Origin: Candidatus Aminicenantes bacterium UBA6072
GTDB taxonomy: Bacteria > Acidobacteriota > Aminicenantia > UBA2199
Length of the DNA: 64,000 nucleotides
Assembly: GCA_002436105.1 (NCBI GenBank)
Contig: DIXU01000003.1
Location: 1-64,000 of the forward strand
Direction of reading: 5' to 3'
Positions 40,369 to 48,734 of the stretch are shown piece after piece. The translations under genes were made by a program, and so were the position numbers. Under the pieces are notes generated by a model. The model did not search any database. It had not been told where the DNA came from and was given only the letters and a program-made list of their open reading frames with translations. Position 1 is the first letter of the stretch. Every line of letters starts with the position of its first letter.

Positions 40369-41463
40369 GTCCTTCTCTCCGAAGACCTGCCGCATCAGGA
40401 TCTCGAGCTCGAACTCGAGGTTCGGCGTGAGAATGCCCTTGCCGAGCGCCTCGCGTATCTTGGAAATCTTCCAGAATTTCCCCTCGCTGCTTTCCTGCGG
40501 GTCCACGCGCGGCTGCCGCGAGCTGCGGGCGACGAACATGTGCACCAGTTCCGACTCGACGTCGCTCTCCCACACGTAGCGGGCGACCGGGACGGCGTTC
40601 AGCCCCTCCAGACCCGTTTCCTCCGCGGTCTCCCTCTTCAGGGCCGCCTCGATCCCCTCGCCGCTTCGCGCGTGCCCACCCACGGCGGTGTCCCACTTGC
40701 CGGGCTGGATCTGCTTCGCCGGCGACCGCTTCTGCAGGAACAGGCGGTCGCGCCCATCCAGGATGTGGAGGTGGACAACCGGATGCAGCAGCCCTTTTCG
40801 CGCATGGCAGAGGCTGCGCGGCGCCTTGCCGACCACCTTGCCTTGGACATCGACCAGGTCGAACCACTCCTCATCGGCGTACGTCGGCATGGCGGCCGAC
40901 GCCCGTTTCGCCTGCCAGCGGTTGCGCAGCCACTCGCTGAGGAAAAAAGCGGCGAACAGGATGTAGAACAGGCCGCCGGAGATGAACGCCCAGGCCTGCA
41001 GCGACAGGGCGAAGGCGGCGTAGGCGGTCAGCGCGGCGTGGCCCAGGAAGATGAAGAAGAGGATCCGCATGCTTCGCGTCATCGCCCGCGCCTGCTCCTG
41101 GCTGATGGCAACTCCCTTGAGGTAGCGGCGCGACATGGCCAGCATGATGTTCAACGGCGAGAAGGCCGAGATGCCCAGGATCAGGCAGAAGAAGAGCTCC
41201 ACGATGGCCGGCTTCAAGCGGAAAAAAATGTCGTTCTCCAGCAGCAGCGACATGCCGCCCATGGCCACGATCAGCAGGGTGTCCAGGATGACGAAGCGGT
41301 CCCATGTCCGGTTCCGGGCATAGGAGATCGCCATCTCGAGGATTCCGGAGGCCACGGCCACGATCAGGCCGACCCGGGTACCCCACAGGGCGTCGGCGGC
41401 AATGAAGACCAGGAGCGGCAGGAATCCGGGCGCCAGGGCCTTGAGCAGCTGCAGTCGGCTCAA
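40363..41463 (-). CDS. YciB/septation-protein-A-like membrane domain fused to a Nudix hydrolase
   Basis: This 366-residue protein has about five spans (1-190). The stretch GGMSLLLENDIFFRLKPAIVE, cited as GGMSLLL and RLKPAIVE, resembles the YciB (IspZ) family. A cytoplasmic Nudix domain (about 200-355) has a perfect box from GHARSGEG to EETGL (G-x5-E-x7-RE-x2-EE-x-G). The preceding HLHILD and QKRSPAKQIQPGKWD are like isopentenyl-diphosphate isomerase/YfcD. The start is TTG overlapping the hldA stop (TTGA). The last residues and stop are encoded by a heptamer array. Confidence 0.75.
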   Translation of the reverse strand: MSRLQLLKALAPGFLPLLVFIAADALWGTRVGLIVAVASGILEMAISYARNRTWDRFVILDTLLIVAMGGMSLLLENDIFFRLKPAIVELFFCLILGISAFSPLNIMLAMSRRYLKGVAISQEQARAMTRSMRILFFIFLGHAALTAYAAFALSLQAWAFISGGLFYILFAAFFLSEWLRNRWQAKRASAAMPTYADEEWFDLVDVQGKVVGKAPRSLCHARKGLLHPVVHLHILDGRDRLFLQKRSPAKQIQPGKWDTAVGGHARSGEGIEAALKRETAEETGLEGLNAVPVARYVWESDVESELVHMFVARSSRQPRVDPQESSEGKFWKISKIREALGKGILTPNLEFELEILMRQVFGEKDR

Positions 41464-42437
41464 TGGCGCTTGAGGATGAAGGCCATCCTCTCCAGGAGCT
41501 CCTCCCTCCCGACCTGCGAGGTACCCACGCGCTCGACCACGAGGGAGGCGGCGGCGTTGGCCAGGGCCACGGCGTCGCGCAGGTCGGCCCCGACCGCCAG
41601 GGCCAGGGTGAGCACCGCGACGACGGTGTCGCCGGCGCCGGTGACGTCGAACACCTCGCGGCTGAAAGCGGGCAGGTGGAAGATGCGGCGCCCTGTTTCC
41701 GCCGCCGATATCCCCTGGCTGCCGCGGGTGATGAGCGTGAAGCGCGCGGCGAACTTGCGGCGGATGCGGTGCAGGGCCGTGGCCAGGTCATCCTCGCTGC
41801 CGATGGCCCGGCCGGCCATTTCCGCGGCTTCCTTCAGGTTCGGAGTCAGCCCGGTCACGCCGCGATAGAGGCGGAAATGGGACGGCTTGGGATCGACCAC
41901 GATGGGGACGCCGGCGGCAACGGCACGCGCCTTGAGCAGCGCCATCACCTCGGCGTTCACCGTGCCCTTGGCATAGTCGGAAACAATGATGCCGTCGATC
42001 CGTTCGGCGGCGATGGCGGCGCGCACCCGCTCCAGGACGTCCGCCTCCAGGCGGATGCGGCCGTCGCGGTCGATGCGCACGATCTGCTGCCGCTGGGAGA
42101 TGAGGCGGGTCTTGACGATGGTGCGGCTCTGCGCGTCGCGGACCACCCGGTCGCCCTCTGTCTTGAGGCGGGCGATCTCGGCGGCGAAAGCGTCTTCCCC
42201 GGCCACCCCCAGCAGCACTCCGCTCGCGCCCAGGCGGTCGATATTGGCCGCCACGTTGCCGGCGCCGCCCAGTCGCGATTCCTCGAGTTCGACCGAAACC
42301 ACCGGCACCGGCGCTTCGGGAGAAATGCGCTCGACCTGTCCGAAGATGTAGCGGTCGAGGATGACATCCCCGTAGACCAGGACCCTGCGGTCGGCGAAAC
42401 GGGAGCAGATCTCAGCGAAGCGGCTCAGTTTGCGCAT
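41460..42437 (-). CDS. hldA: D-glycero-beta-D-manno-heptose-7-phosphate kinase
   Basis: This 325-residue PfkB/ribokinase-fold enzyme has GDVILDRYIFGQVERISPEA, split as GDVILDRY and ERISPEAPVP, GGAGNVAANI and the anion-hole motif DVTGAGDTVV. It makes heptose 1,7-bisphosphate for ADP-heptose. It corresponds to the kinase half of HldE. The nucleotidyltransferase half is absent and not in the window. It overlaps the ligase-like gene upstream by 26 bases and the Nudix gene downstream by 4. Confidence 0.92.
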   Translation of the reverse strand: MRKLSRFAEICSRFADRRVLVYGDVILDRYIFGQVERISPEAPVPVVSVELEESRLGGAGNVAANIDRLGASGVLLGVAGEDAFAAEIARLKTEGDRVVRDAQSRTIVKTRLISQRQQIVRIDRDGRIRLEADVLERVRAAIAAERIDGIIVSDYAKGTVNAEVMALLKARAVAAGVPIVVDPKPSHFRLYRGVTGLTPNLKEAAEMAGRAIGSEDDLATALHRIRRKFAARFTLITRGSQGISAAETGRRIFHLPAFSREVFDVTGAGDTVVAVLTLALAVGADLRDAVALANAAASLVVERVGTSQVGREELLERMAFILKRH

Positions 42438-43605
42438 GGGTTTCTCCCGGCAATGCCAAAAAAGGCAGGCTGATGAAAAAGAACAGCATGAACTTGATCT
42501 CGCTGTCGCCGAAATTGAACTCGAACAGGCCGGCGACCAGGAAGCCGATGAAGGCGAACAGCGTCCCCGCGGCCAGGGCGCGCCCTTCGCCCTGCTGTTC
42601 TTTCAGCCGTTTCAGGACCTGCAGCAGGATGAACAGGCAGGCCAGGACGAAACTGGCCAGGGCAAAGACGCCCCGTTCGGCGAGGATCTGCAGGAAATTG
42701 TTGTGCAGGTGCAAATTGACCTGCTCGGCGTCCGGGTGGCGGTAGCGGGCTTCGTTACCCAGGATGGCCTTTTCAATATTGTGGCTGCCCACTCCGGTCC
42801 AGGGGCGGTCCTGGAATATCTTCCATCCCGACCATGCCATGTAGATGCGGTCGCGGTTGGAGCGGTCCTGGAGGTCGACGATGGAGAATACGCGGCTTTT
42901 CACAGTCGCCGGCGCCAGCAAAACCAGCACCAGCAGCAGCGGCGCCAGGGCCAGGAAATACCTGGGCCTGAAGAAAAACAGGAACAGCGCCAGGGAAAAG
43001 GCGATACCCAGCCAGACGTTGCGGGTCAGGGAAAAGGCGATGGCGGCCAGCAAGGCGACCAGGGCCAGGGAGACAACGGCCGTTTCCTTTCCGTCATCGT
43101 GACGCAGCACCAGGCGCACGGCGAAAAAGATGAAGGGCAGCATCAGCAGGCCGGAGTAGGTCATCCAGTGCGATGTGAAGCCCGTCAAGCGGTCATTCAG
43201 GATGATGCCCTTGCTGAAAACGGTGAATATCCCCGCCAGCGAGGAAAAGACGGCCGAAGCCAGTACGACCCACAGGGAGAGGCGGACCCGCTTCCGGGAA
43301 TCGAGCAGCCAGTGGTAGATCGGGATCAGCAGGAAGATCAGCAATTCCTTGTTGTCGCGGATGCTGGCGGCCCGGTCCAGGGAAAACACCGTCGACAGCA
43401 GGGTGAAGACGATGTAGGCTGCGAAAAACCAGTTGAAGGACGGCAGCAGCGGAAAGCGGCCGCCGCGCAGCAGGTGGAGCAGGAACAGCGCCAGAATGAT
43501 CGTCCCCAGGATATAACAGGCGGCGATGGAAATATCGATCAGGAAGAGGAAGCCGAGCAGCAGGACGAACGCCGTTTCAGTGGATGAACTGGCTGACCGC
43601 TTCAT
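42412..43605 (-). CDS. O-antigen ligase/polymerase-like membrane protein
   Basis: This 397-residue protein has about 11 spans and a periplasmic loop of the Wzy/WaaL C type (PWTGVGSHNIEKA, HLHNNFLQILAERGVFAL). The H-x-NNF-L pattern is the active-loop signature of O-antigen ligases. The start at 43605 overlaps the glycosyltransferase stop by 29 bases. With hldA and a family 9 glycosyltransferase in one operon, a lipopolysaccharide or related surface glycan role is likely. Confidence 0.83.
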   Translation of the reverse strand: MKRSASSSTETAFVLLLGFLFLIDISIAACYILGTIILALFLLHLLRGGRFPLLPSFNWFFAAYIVFTLLSTVFSLDRAASIRDNKELLIFLLIPIYHWLLDSRKRVRLSLWVVLASAVFSSLAGIFTVFSKGIILNDRLTGFTSHWMTYSGLLMLPFIFFAVRLVLRHDDGKETAVVSLALVALLAAIAFSLTRNVWLGIAFSLALFLFFFRPRYFLALAPLLLVLVLLAPATVKSRVFSIVDLQDRSNRDRIYMAWSGWKIFQDRPWTGVGSHNIEKAILGNEARYRHPDAEQVNLHLHNNFLQILAERGVFALASFVLACLFILLQVLKRLKEQQGEGRALAAGTLFAFIGFLVAGLFEFNFGDSEIKFMLFFFISLPFLALPGETHAQTEPLR

Positions 43606-44599
43606 AGACCCTGTCCGTGCTGATGTCCCGCATGCAGGGGATTGTACCATACTTGCAGCGCCTTTGGGAACACGGGCGGCAACCCATCTCCAGCTCGATG
43701 ATCTCCAGCGCCTGGCGCCGCCAGGGGCCGCTGATCGCCGGGAGGTTGGGACCGTACAGCGCGACCAGCGGGGTCGCGGTGAGGGAGGCCAGGTGCAGTG
43801 GGCCCGAATCGGCGCCCACGTAGGCCGCAGCGGCATCGATCAGCGCCAGCAGTTCGCGTACCGGCAGGGGGCCCGACAGGTCGTGCACTCCCGGCATGCG
43901 GCCTAAGCGCGCCGCCCGCTGGCGCTCCTCGGGGCTGCCGCCGATCAGGACGACCGCCACCTTTTCCGCGGCCAGGCGCTTGGCCAGGTCAATGAAATGA
44001 TCCTCGCCCCAGTCCCGGAAGCGGTTCCCCGCACCCAGGTGCAGCACCACCTTGGGGTGCATGTCGATGAGCGGGGCCAGGCGGGCGGAGACGGGAAATG
44101 AGCCCGCGGCGATCGGCGGGTATGGCGGCGGGTCGGCGCTGGCGATGCCCGCGGCTTCCAGCAGCCGGGCCTGGCTGAGCACGGAATGGACCGGCGGCCC
44201 GGGAAGGGAGCGGTCGAACACGCGATGGTACGCCCAGTTGCGGTTCGGCGTGCGGTAGCCGACCCGGAGCCGGGCACCGCTGGCCCGGGTCAGAAGCGCC
44301 GATGCCGGGCCTGAATGGAAATCGATGACGGTGCGCACGCCCAGCTCGCGAACCCGGCGGCGGAAGGCCAGGAGATCGCGCCAGCGGCGGCGCTGGGGCA
44401 CGGTGATGACGTTGTCCACCCCGGGGATCAACCCGGCGACCTCCTCGAAGCGCTCTTCCACCACATAATGCAGGCGCGTGCCCGGGAAGCGCTCCTTGAA
44501 CAGGGAGACCGCGGGGATGGTGAACACGATATCGCCGAGAAGGCGCAGGCGCATGAAGAGCACGTCGCTTGCGAAAGAATCGTCCAGGTTCCCGGCCAA
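43577..44599 (-). CDS. Glycosyltransferase family 9 (heptosyltransferase-like)
   Basis: This 340-residue GT-B protein begins DVLFMRLRLLGDIVFTIPAV, as in heptosyltransferases. It has the nucleotide-binding HLGAGNRFRDWG and the C-terminal GADSGPLHLASLTATPLVALYG. It should transfer heptose or a related sugar from ADP-sugar. The start is TTG at 44599, supported by GGAGG six bases upstream and by alignment, since a later Met would cut the first strand. Confidence 0.88.
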   Translation of the reverse strand: MAGNLDDSFASDVLFMRLRLLGDIVFTIPAVSLFKERFPGTRLHYVVEERFEEVAGLIPGVDNVITVPQRRRWRDLLAFRRRVRELGVRTVIDFHSGPASALLTRASGARLRVGYRTPNRNWAYHRVFDRSLPGPPVHSVLSQARLLEAAGIASADPPPYPPIAAGSFPVSARLAPLIDMHPKVVLHLGAGNRFRDWGEDHFIDLAKRLAAEKVAVVLIGGSPEERQRAARLGRMPGVHDLSGPLPVRELLALIDAAAAYVGADSGPLHLASLTATPLVALYGPNLPAISGPWRRQALEIIELEMGCRPCSQRRCKYGTIPCMRDISTDRVYEAVSQFIH

Positions 44600-44938
44600 G
44601 TCCAGCCTCCCGCGCAGATCATCACCGGTCCCGACAGGAGCGTGTATAGCGATTATACAAGGCGAGGCCGGAGATCATGATTTTCGCATTTCCGCACTGA
44701 CTTTGTCAACCTGCGGCCGAATCGGGATTGGCGCGGTTGAAATTCGCGGAGCGTTGACCCACGGATGTCTCAAGATATTTCCTTTAACATAGCCTATTAC
44801 GGAGAATGGAAAGTATGCAACCCGACAAAATCCATATCCCATCTTGTTCTATGGCGCTCGCCGGCGGGATTTCCACAGTCATTGGCGAAATTGCGGGACC
44901 GCTGCGCCACCCGGCAGGGATCGGCGAAACATCGTGGC
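44600..44938. other. Intergenic region upstream of the glycan operon
   Basis: A minus-strand TATAAT (44652-44657) with an overlapping palindrome GTATAGCGATTATAC is a possible promoter for the glycosyltransferase operon. No repeat array is present. A short + strand ORF is listed separately. Nothing else is recognised. Confidence 0.4.
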
Positions 44939-44946
44939 CTATCTGA
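44806..44946 (+). CDS. Possible 46-residue small protein
   Basis: ATG at 44806 is preceded by CGGAGA. The frame runs 46 codons to TGA at 44944, overlapping the end of the opposite-strand M23 gene by eight bases. The peptide has a single Cys (HIPSCSMALAGG) and no signal. Codon use is not clearly coding. It is listed because it sits in an otherwise empty gap. Confidence 0.2.
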   Translation: MESMQPDKIHIPSCSMALAGGISTVIGEIAGPLRHPAGIGETSWPI

Positions 44947-46927
44947 GGGAAAAAATCAGGACCTTATCGCTGCGATTGCCGCCCAGGTCGGCCACCTGGA
45001 CCCGCAGCTCGTTCCTGCCGCTTCTCAGGCTTTCCAGTTCCGTGATCAGGACATGGCCCCAATCGGGATCGAATTCAGCGTCCAGCTTGCGGCCATTCAG
45101 CCGTACCGTCAGGGATTCGTCGTCAATGCCCTTGCCCTTGTCGCTGATGAGGACCACCAGGCGGCGCAGCTTTTCGCGCAGCCGCGAGCTCGGCGGCTGC
45201 AGGGAGACGGCGGGGGGAAAGGCATCCCGCAGCAGGGCGAAGGTCCCGGCGGTCAGGACCCGGCAGCTCATGGTCCCCTCCCCGCTTTCATGGCGGGTCG
45301 GCACGTAGACCCAGCTTCGCTTCGCCGGTTGGTACCTGAATATCCCCAGTTGGGCGATGCGCTCGGTCCCGGCGGGCACGCGGAACTTGAATTGCACCGC
45401 GTCCAGGAAGGCGAAATGACAGGGCTGCGAGCGGACCGGGACGCCCAGCAGCGGCAGGTCGGGACACAGGGCCACCTCCTCCAGCAGCAGCACGGTCGGC
45501 TCGCGCACCGTCGTGGCACCGAATTCAGCCGTGAATGCGCCCAAACGCACGCTTTGCGTCATGTGGTTCTTCAGCCAGACCAGCCTCAGGACCTTCTGCC
45601 TGGCCTCCACGACCCGGCCGTCGACGGTCAATTCAAAGCGCAGTTGCAGGGTCGGCTCATGGCTCAGCGGCTGGAAGGAGAAAAAAAGGCCTTTTTCGTA
45701 TTCGCGCGCCGCCAGGACCCGTTCCTCTTTTCCCTGGATCACCCTCAGCTTCAGCTGCGCGGCCGGAGCCGGAAAATCCTCGGCCTTGACCATCAGTTCA
45801 CCGCGGTTGGCATGAACGGAGAACGCGGCACGCTGCATCCAGCCGCTGCCGGGATCGACCGCCGCGATGCGGCGCTGGAAGGACCGCGGCTCGCCTGCGC
45901 CATCCTTGCTCAGCGGCAGGACGGCCAGCGAGCGGTTCCCCTGCGCGTCGCTGACCAGCACCCGGAGCTCGTGGGGACCGGGTTCCAGGCGCTGCAATTC
46001 GTCGGCCAGCCGCGCCCGGGTATTTTCCAGGGCGAAACCCTCCTGCGAGCAGAGATTGAAAAAATAATCCGAGGGCCGCGAGTAGGCCATGTCGTACAGC
46101 ATGCCCAGCTGGTTGTTGTCGTCGCGGCTCAGGAAGTCGAAAGCGATGGCGAATACCGGTTTTCCGTCCAGGCTGGCCTCCAGGCGGTAGGGGGCGACGA
46201 CGTGGGCGACGCCGGAGAGATCAACGGCGTGCAGGACGACATCGCAGGGACCGTTGATCCTCAAGGGTTCCGTCGGCGCGTAGGCGTCGCCGGCCCGGCG
46301 CAGCCGGAAATAGAACTCGCCGCAATCTCCGTTGATCAGCGTGCCGGCGCGGCTGCGCAGCAGCACCCCGTTCAGCCGGGGTGACTGCGTGTCGGGCGGC
46401 AGGGTGCCGATCACCTTCAGCGGGTTGACGGCGCGCCCGTCGGCATTGCGGATCTCCAGGTGCAGATGGGCGAATCCGGCGCCGCTCTCGCCGCTGAATG
46501 CGATGACCTCGCCGCGGCGGACCGCCAGCGGGCCGGTCAGCACGTGATCGCCGAAGTATTTTTTCCCCGACGCCGCCCGCACGCGGCGGACGACGTCCTC
46601 GAGGTCGGGGCGAAAACGGTCCAGGTGGGAGTACAGCGAAGTGACGCCGCCGGCATGGCGCAGGAGCAGGCTGCGGCCATAGCCGCGCCGCGACACGGTC
46701 AGGCGCTCGACCGTCCCGTCGGCGACGGCCAGCACCGGGAAACCCGTTCGCTTCATGGTGCGCAGGTCGATGCCGGCATGGAAATGATTGGCGCGGAATT
46801 CCTGGAAGGTCGAACTGATGCCGTCGTCGATGGCCAGGGGCCAGGCGAATTTCCCGTCCCCGTTCCGGGCGGAAAGGAAACTGGCCGCCGCCAGAAAGAA
46901 AAGCAAGACGCTGCGCCGGATTCTCAT
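44939..46927 (-). CDS. Secreted M23 metallopeptidase-family protein
   Basis: This 662-residue protein has a signal peptide (about 1-20). A LytM/M23 domain (about 30-175) has zinc ligands H50 and D54 (HFHAGIDL) and H156 (HLHLEIR), with H101 in LYSHL. All active-site residues are present, so it may cut peptidoglycan cross-links. A long beta-rich C-terminal part of about 480 residues resembles stacked Ig-like domains and is not assigned. The ATG at 46927 is preceded by TACAAT only nine bases away. Upstream in-frame ATGs lie in the next gene. Confidence 0.85.
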   Translation of the reverse strand: MRIRRSVLLFFLAAASFLSARNGDGKFAWPLAIDDGISSTFQEFRANHFHAGIDLRTMKRTGFPVLAVADGTVERLTVSRRGYGRSLLLRHAGGVTSLYSHLDRFRPDLEDVVRRVRAASGKKYFGDHVLTGPLAVRRGEVIAFSGESGAGFAHLHLEIRNADGRAVNPLKVIGTLPPDTQSPRLNGVLLRSRAGTLINGDCGEFYFRLRRAGDAYAPTEPLRINGPCDVVLHAVDLSGVAHVVAPYRLEASLDGKPVFAIAFDFLSRDDNNQLGMLYDMAYSRPSDYFFNLCSQEGFALENTRARLADELQRLEPGPHELRVLVSDAQGNRSLAVLPLSKDGAGEPRSFQRRIAAVDPGSGWMQRAAFSVHANRGELMVKAEDFPAPAAQLKLRVIQGKEERVLAAREYEKGLFFSFQPLSHEPTLQLRFELTVDGRVVEARQKVLRLVWLKNHMTQSVRLGAFTAEFGATTVREPTVLLLEEVALCPDLPLLGVPVRSQPCHFAFLDAVQFKFRVPAGTERIAQLGIFRYQPAKRSWVYVPTRHESGEGTMSCRVLTAGTFALLRDAFPPAVSLQPPSSRLREKLRRLVVLISDKGKGIDDESLTVRLNGRKLDAEFDPDWGHVLITELESLRSGRNELRVQVADLGGNRSDKVLIFSLR

Positions 46928-46936
46928 CTGCCGCCG

Positions 46937-46965
46937 ATTGTAACCCAGGTCGGCGTCAGGGGCAA
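46937..46965 (-). promoter_or_regulatory. Promoter for M23 peptidase gene
   Basis: On the minus strand TTGCCC (46960-46965), 17 bases, TACAAT (46937-46942), nine bases before the ATG. The leader would be only two or three bases. Confidence 0.6.
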
Positions 46966-46979
46966 GGCCGCGGGCATTC

Positions 46980-47624
46980 TCAGTTGCCGGCGTCGCGGTT
47001 CTCGATGTAGGAACGGATATGGTCGCGCACCGCCTGGTGCGTGCTTTCGTCGCGGAACAGCTTTTGCAGGCCGGCCAGCCCCAGGTGGGGAATGACCTTC
47101 TGCAGGATGCGGATCGGGGCCTCCGGGTCATGGGCGACGGCCTCGGCCACGGCCGGGCTCCGGAACCAGGGGGTTTCGGCGAGCGCCTGGTAGAAAAGGC
47201 TGCGGTCACCTCTGCGGTTGACGAAGCGCAGCACGACCTCCTCGCTGCAGCTGGGATTCTGCAGGATGGTCTGGATGAGCTGGGGGTGGTCCTCGTCGCT
47301 GAGGGCCAGAAGCAGGGAGTTCGAGGCCATCTTCAGCAGGGATATCTTCTCTCCCAGGGCCAGCCTCTTGTAGCGCTGCTGGAATTCCAGCTCGGCCTTC
47401 TTGCGCACGAAGGGATTGGTCTTGACGTTCTTGATGACGCGAACCAGGTCGACGGCGAAAAGCTTGCTGAGGATGCCCAGCGCCTGCCCCTGGGGGAAGC
47501 GGGGATGCTGCGCCAGCCCCAGCAGCACGCGGTAGTCGTCCTTGTGCCGGCGGTGGATGTCCTCCAGCTCCTCCGGACTGATGGCGGATCGCTGCAGCCG
47601 CTTGATGACGTCCAGGTTCCCCAA
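46980..47624 (-). CDS. Helical-repeat protein (HEAT/LRR-variant-like)
   Basis: This 214-residue, all-helical protein has repeats of about 35 residues (PQGQALGILSKLFAVDLVRV, HPQLIQTILQNPSCSEEVVLRF, each quoted in part). These recall leucine-rich-repeat-variant or HEAT scaffolds. No enzymatic motif is seen. The start is TTG at 47624, with GAGG overlapping the UbiA-type gene's stop, so translation is coupled. Such proteins usually mediate protein-protein contacts. Confidence 0.6.
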   Translation of the reverse strand: MGNLDVIKRLQRSAISPEELEDIHRRHKDDYRVLLGLAQHPRFPQGQALGILSKLFAVDLVRVIKNVKTNPFVRKKAELEFQQRYKRLALGEKISLLKMASNSLLLALSDEDHPQLIQTILQNPSCSEEVVLRFVNRRGDRSLFYQALAETPWFRSPAVAEAVAHDPEAPIRILQKVIPHLGLAGLQKLFRDESTHQAVRDHIRSYIENRDAGN

Positions 47625-47631
47625 CGCCGCC

Positions 47632-48513
47632 TCAGCGCGTCACCAACAGGATGAAGACGCTGACCCAGAGAACGAGATTCAGGGTGAATGGCAGGTCGCT
47701 GGTGATGATGTCGGACGGGCTTTCGCCCTCGCCTTTCGCATAGGACAGGAAGAGGTAGCGGAAGATGCCGAAGATGACGAACGGGACCGTGAAAAACAGG
47801 TTCTCCGTATGGAATTTCAGCTGCACGTCCGGGGAGAGCACGTACATGATGTACGAGATCAGCGTGGTGGCCGTGGCGATGCTGATCATCTGGTCCAGCA
47901 TGCCGATGTTGTAGCTTTCCAGGGTCTTGCGCGTGACCGCCTCGGGATGCACCTCCTGGATCTTGAGCAGTTCCTGCCGGCGCTTGATCAGGGCCAGGAA
48001 GATGGCCAGCAGGAAAGTGGAGATGAGGATCCAGGGATAGAGGACGACGGCGTTCACCGCCGCTCCGATCATGACCCGCAGCACGAAGCCCAGGGCGATG
48101 ACCATGATGTCGATGATGACCACCCGCTTCAGGAAGAACGAATAGAACACGTTCAGGACGACATAGAACAAGGTGATCAGGAAGAACTCGCGGTTGAAGC
48201 GGGCTGTCAGCAGCAGCACGACGGCGAGCAGCGGCGCCGCCAGCGCCAGCGCCCAGCGCACGTCCAGGCGGCCGGCGGCGATGGGCCGCTCCCTCTTCAG
48301 CGGATGCAGCCCGTCCTTCTCGCGGTCCAGGACGTCGTTGATGACGTACATGCAGCCCGTGACCAGGCTGAAGAGCAGGAAGGCCAGCAGGCTTCTCCAG
48401 ATGTAGGAAGCCTGGAACATGTGCAGCGAAAAGATCATGGGGGCGAAGATGAAGACGTTCTTCATCCATTGCTTCGGCCGCAGGGAGATCAGGAAATACT
48501 TCAGGGCTTGCAT
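47632..48513 (-). CDS. UbiA-superfamily decaprenyl-phosphate phosphoribosyltransferase-like protein
   Basis: This 293-residue membrane protein has about eight spans. The first Asp-rich motif, in NDVLDREKDGLHP and KRERPIAAG, is that of the decaprenyl-phosphate 5-phosphoribosyltransferase branch. The start SLRPKQWMKNVFIFAP is also typical. It should attach phosphoribose to a polyprenyl phosphate, a step toward lipid-linked arabinose or ribose donors. No epimerase partner (DprE1/E2) is nearby. The start at 48513 is set by TATAAT plus six bases. A longer start would cover the promoter. Confidence 0.85.
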   Translation of the reverse strand: MQALKYFLISLRPKQWMKNVFIFAPMIFSLHMFQASYIWRSLLAFLLFSLVTGCMYVINDVLDREKDGLHPLKRERPIAAGRLDVRWALALAAPLLAVVLLLTARFNREFFLITLFYVVLNVFYSFFLKRVVIIDIMVIALGFVLRVMIGAAVNAVVLYPWILISTFLLAIFLALIKRRQELLKIQEVHPEAVTRKTLESYNIGMLDQMISIATATTLISYIMYVLSPDVQLKFHTENLFFTVPFVIFGIFRYLFLSYAKGEGESPSDIITSDLPFTLNLVLWVSVFILLVTR

Positions 48514-48519
48514 TGGGAC

Positions 48520-48549
48520 ATTATAGCAATTCGAGAAGCCGAAATGCAA
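48520..48549 (-). promoter_or_regulatory. Promoter for UbiA-type gene, leaderless layout
   Basis: On the minus strand TTGCAT (48544-48549), 18 bases, TGC-TATAAT (48520-48525), GTCCCA, then the ATG at 48513. Confidence 0.7.
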
Positions 48550-48554
48550 CCTGG

Positions 48555-48734
48555 ATCAGACGTTAGACGTCAGACGTTAGATGTTAGCCGTTAGCAGGAA
48601 AACAGCAATGATTCTTTCATTACTTGGATGATCAAGACAATTTCAATATGTTCCACGGGAAGATTCCATTGATATCCACTTCGAAATGACGCCGAATGCG
48701 GAACTCTTGCTGGCGTCTAACGTCTGACGTCTTT
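48555..48734. repeat. Inverted heptamer arrays (GTTAGAC / GTCTAAC)
   Basis: Six left units (ATCAGAC, GTTAGAC, GTCAGAC, GTTAGAT, GTTAGCC, GTTAGCA; 48555-48596) face CGTCTAA, CGTCTGA and CGTCTTT (48714-48734). The unit family is that of 3414-3591 and 40234-40254. The pgi stop codon is inside the right array. About 115 AT-rich bases separate the arms. Confidence 0.8.

Noticed and set aside
44600..44800. Riboswitch or attenuator upstream of the glycosyltransferase operon
   Set aside because: I found no recognisable aptamer pattern or terminator-antiterminator pair. Only a short palindrome around the -10 box is visible.
47333..48469. 378-codon minus-strand frame overlapping the UbiA-type gene
   Set aside because: It is an out-of-frame shadow rich in Arg, Pro and His. 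The UbiA-type frame has conserved motifs and a promoter.
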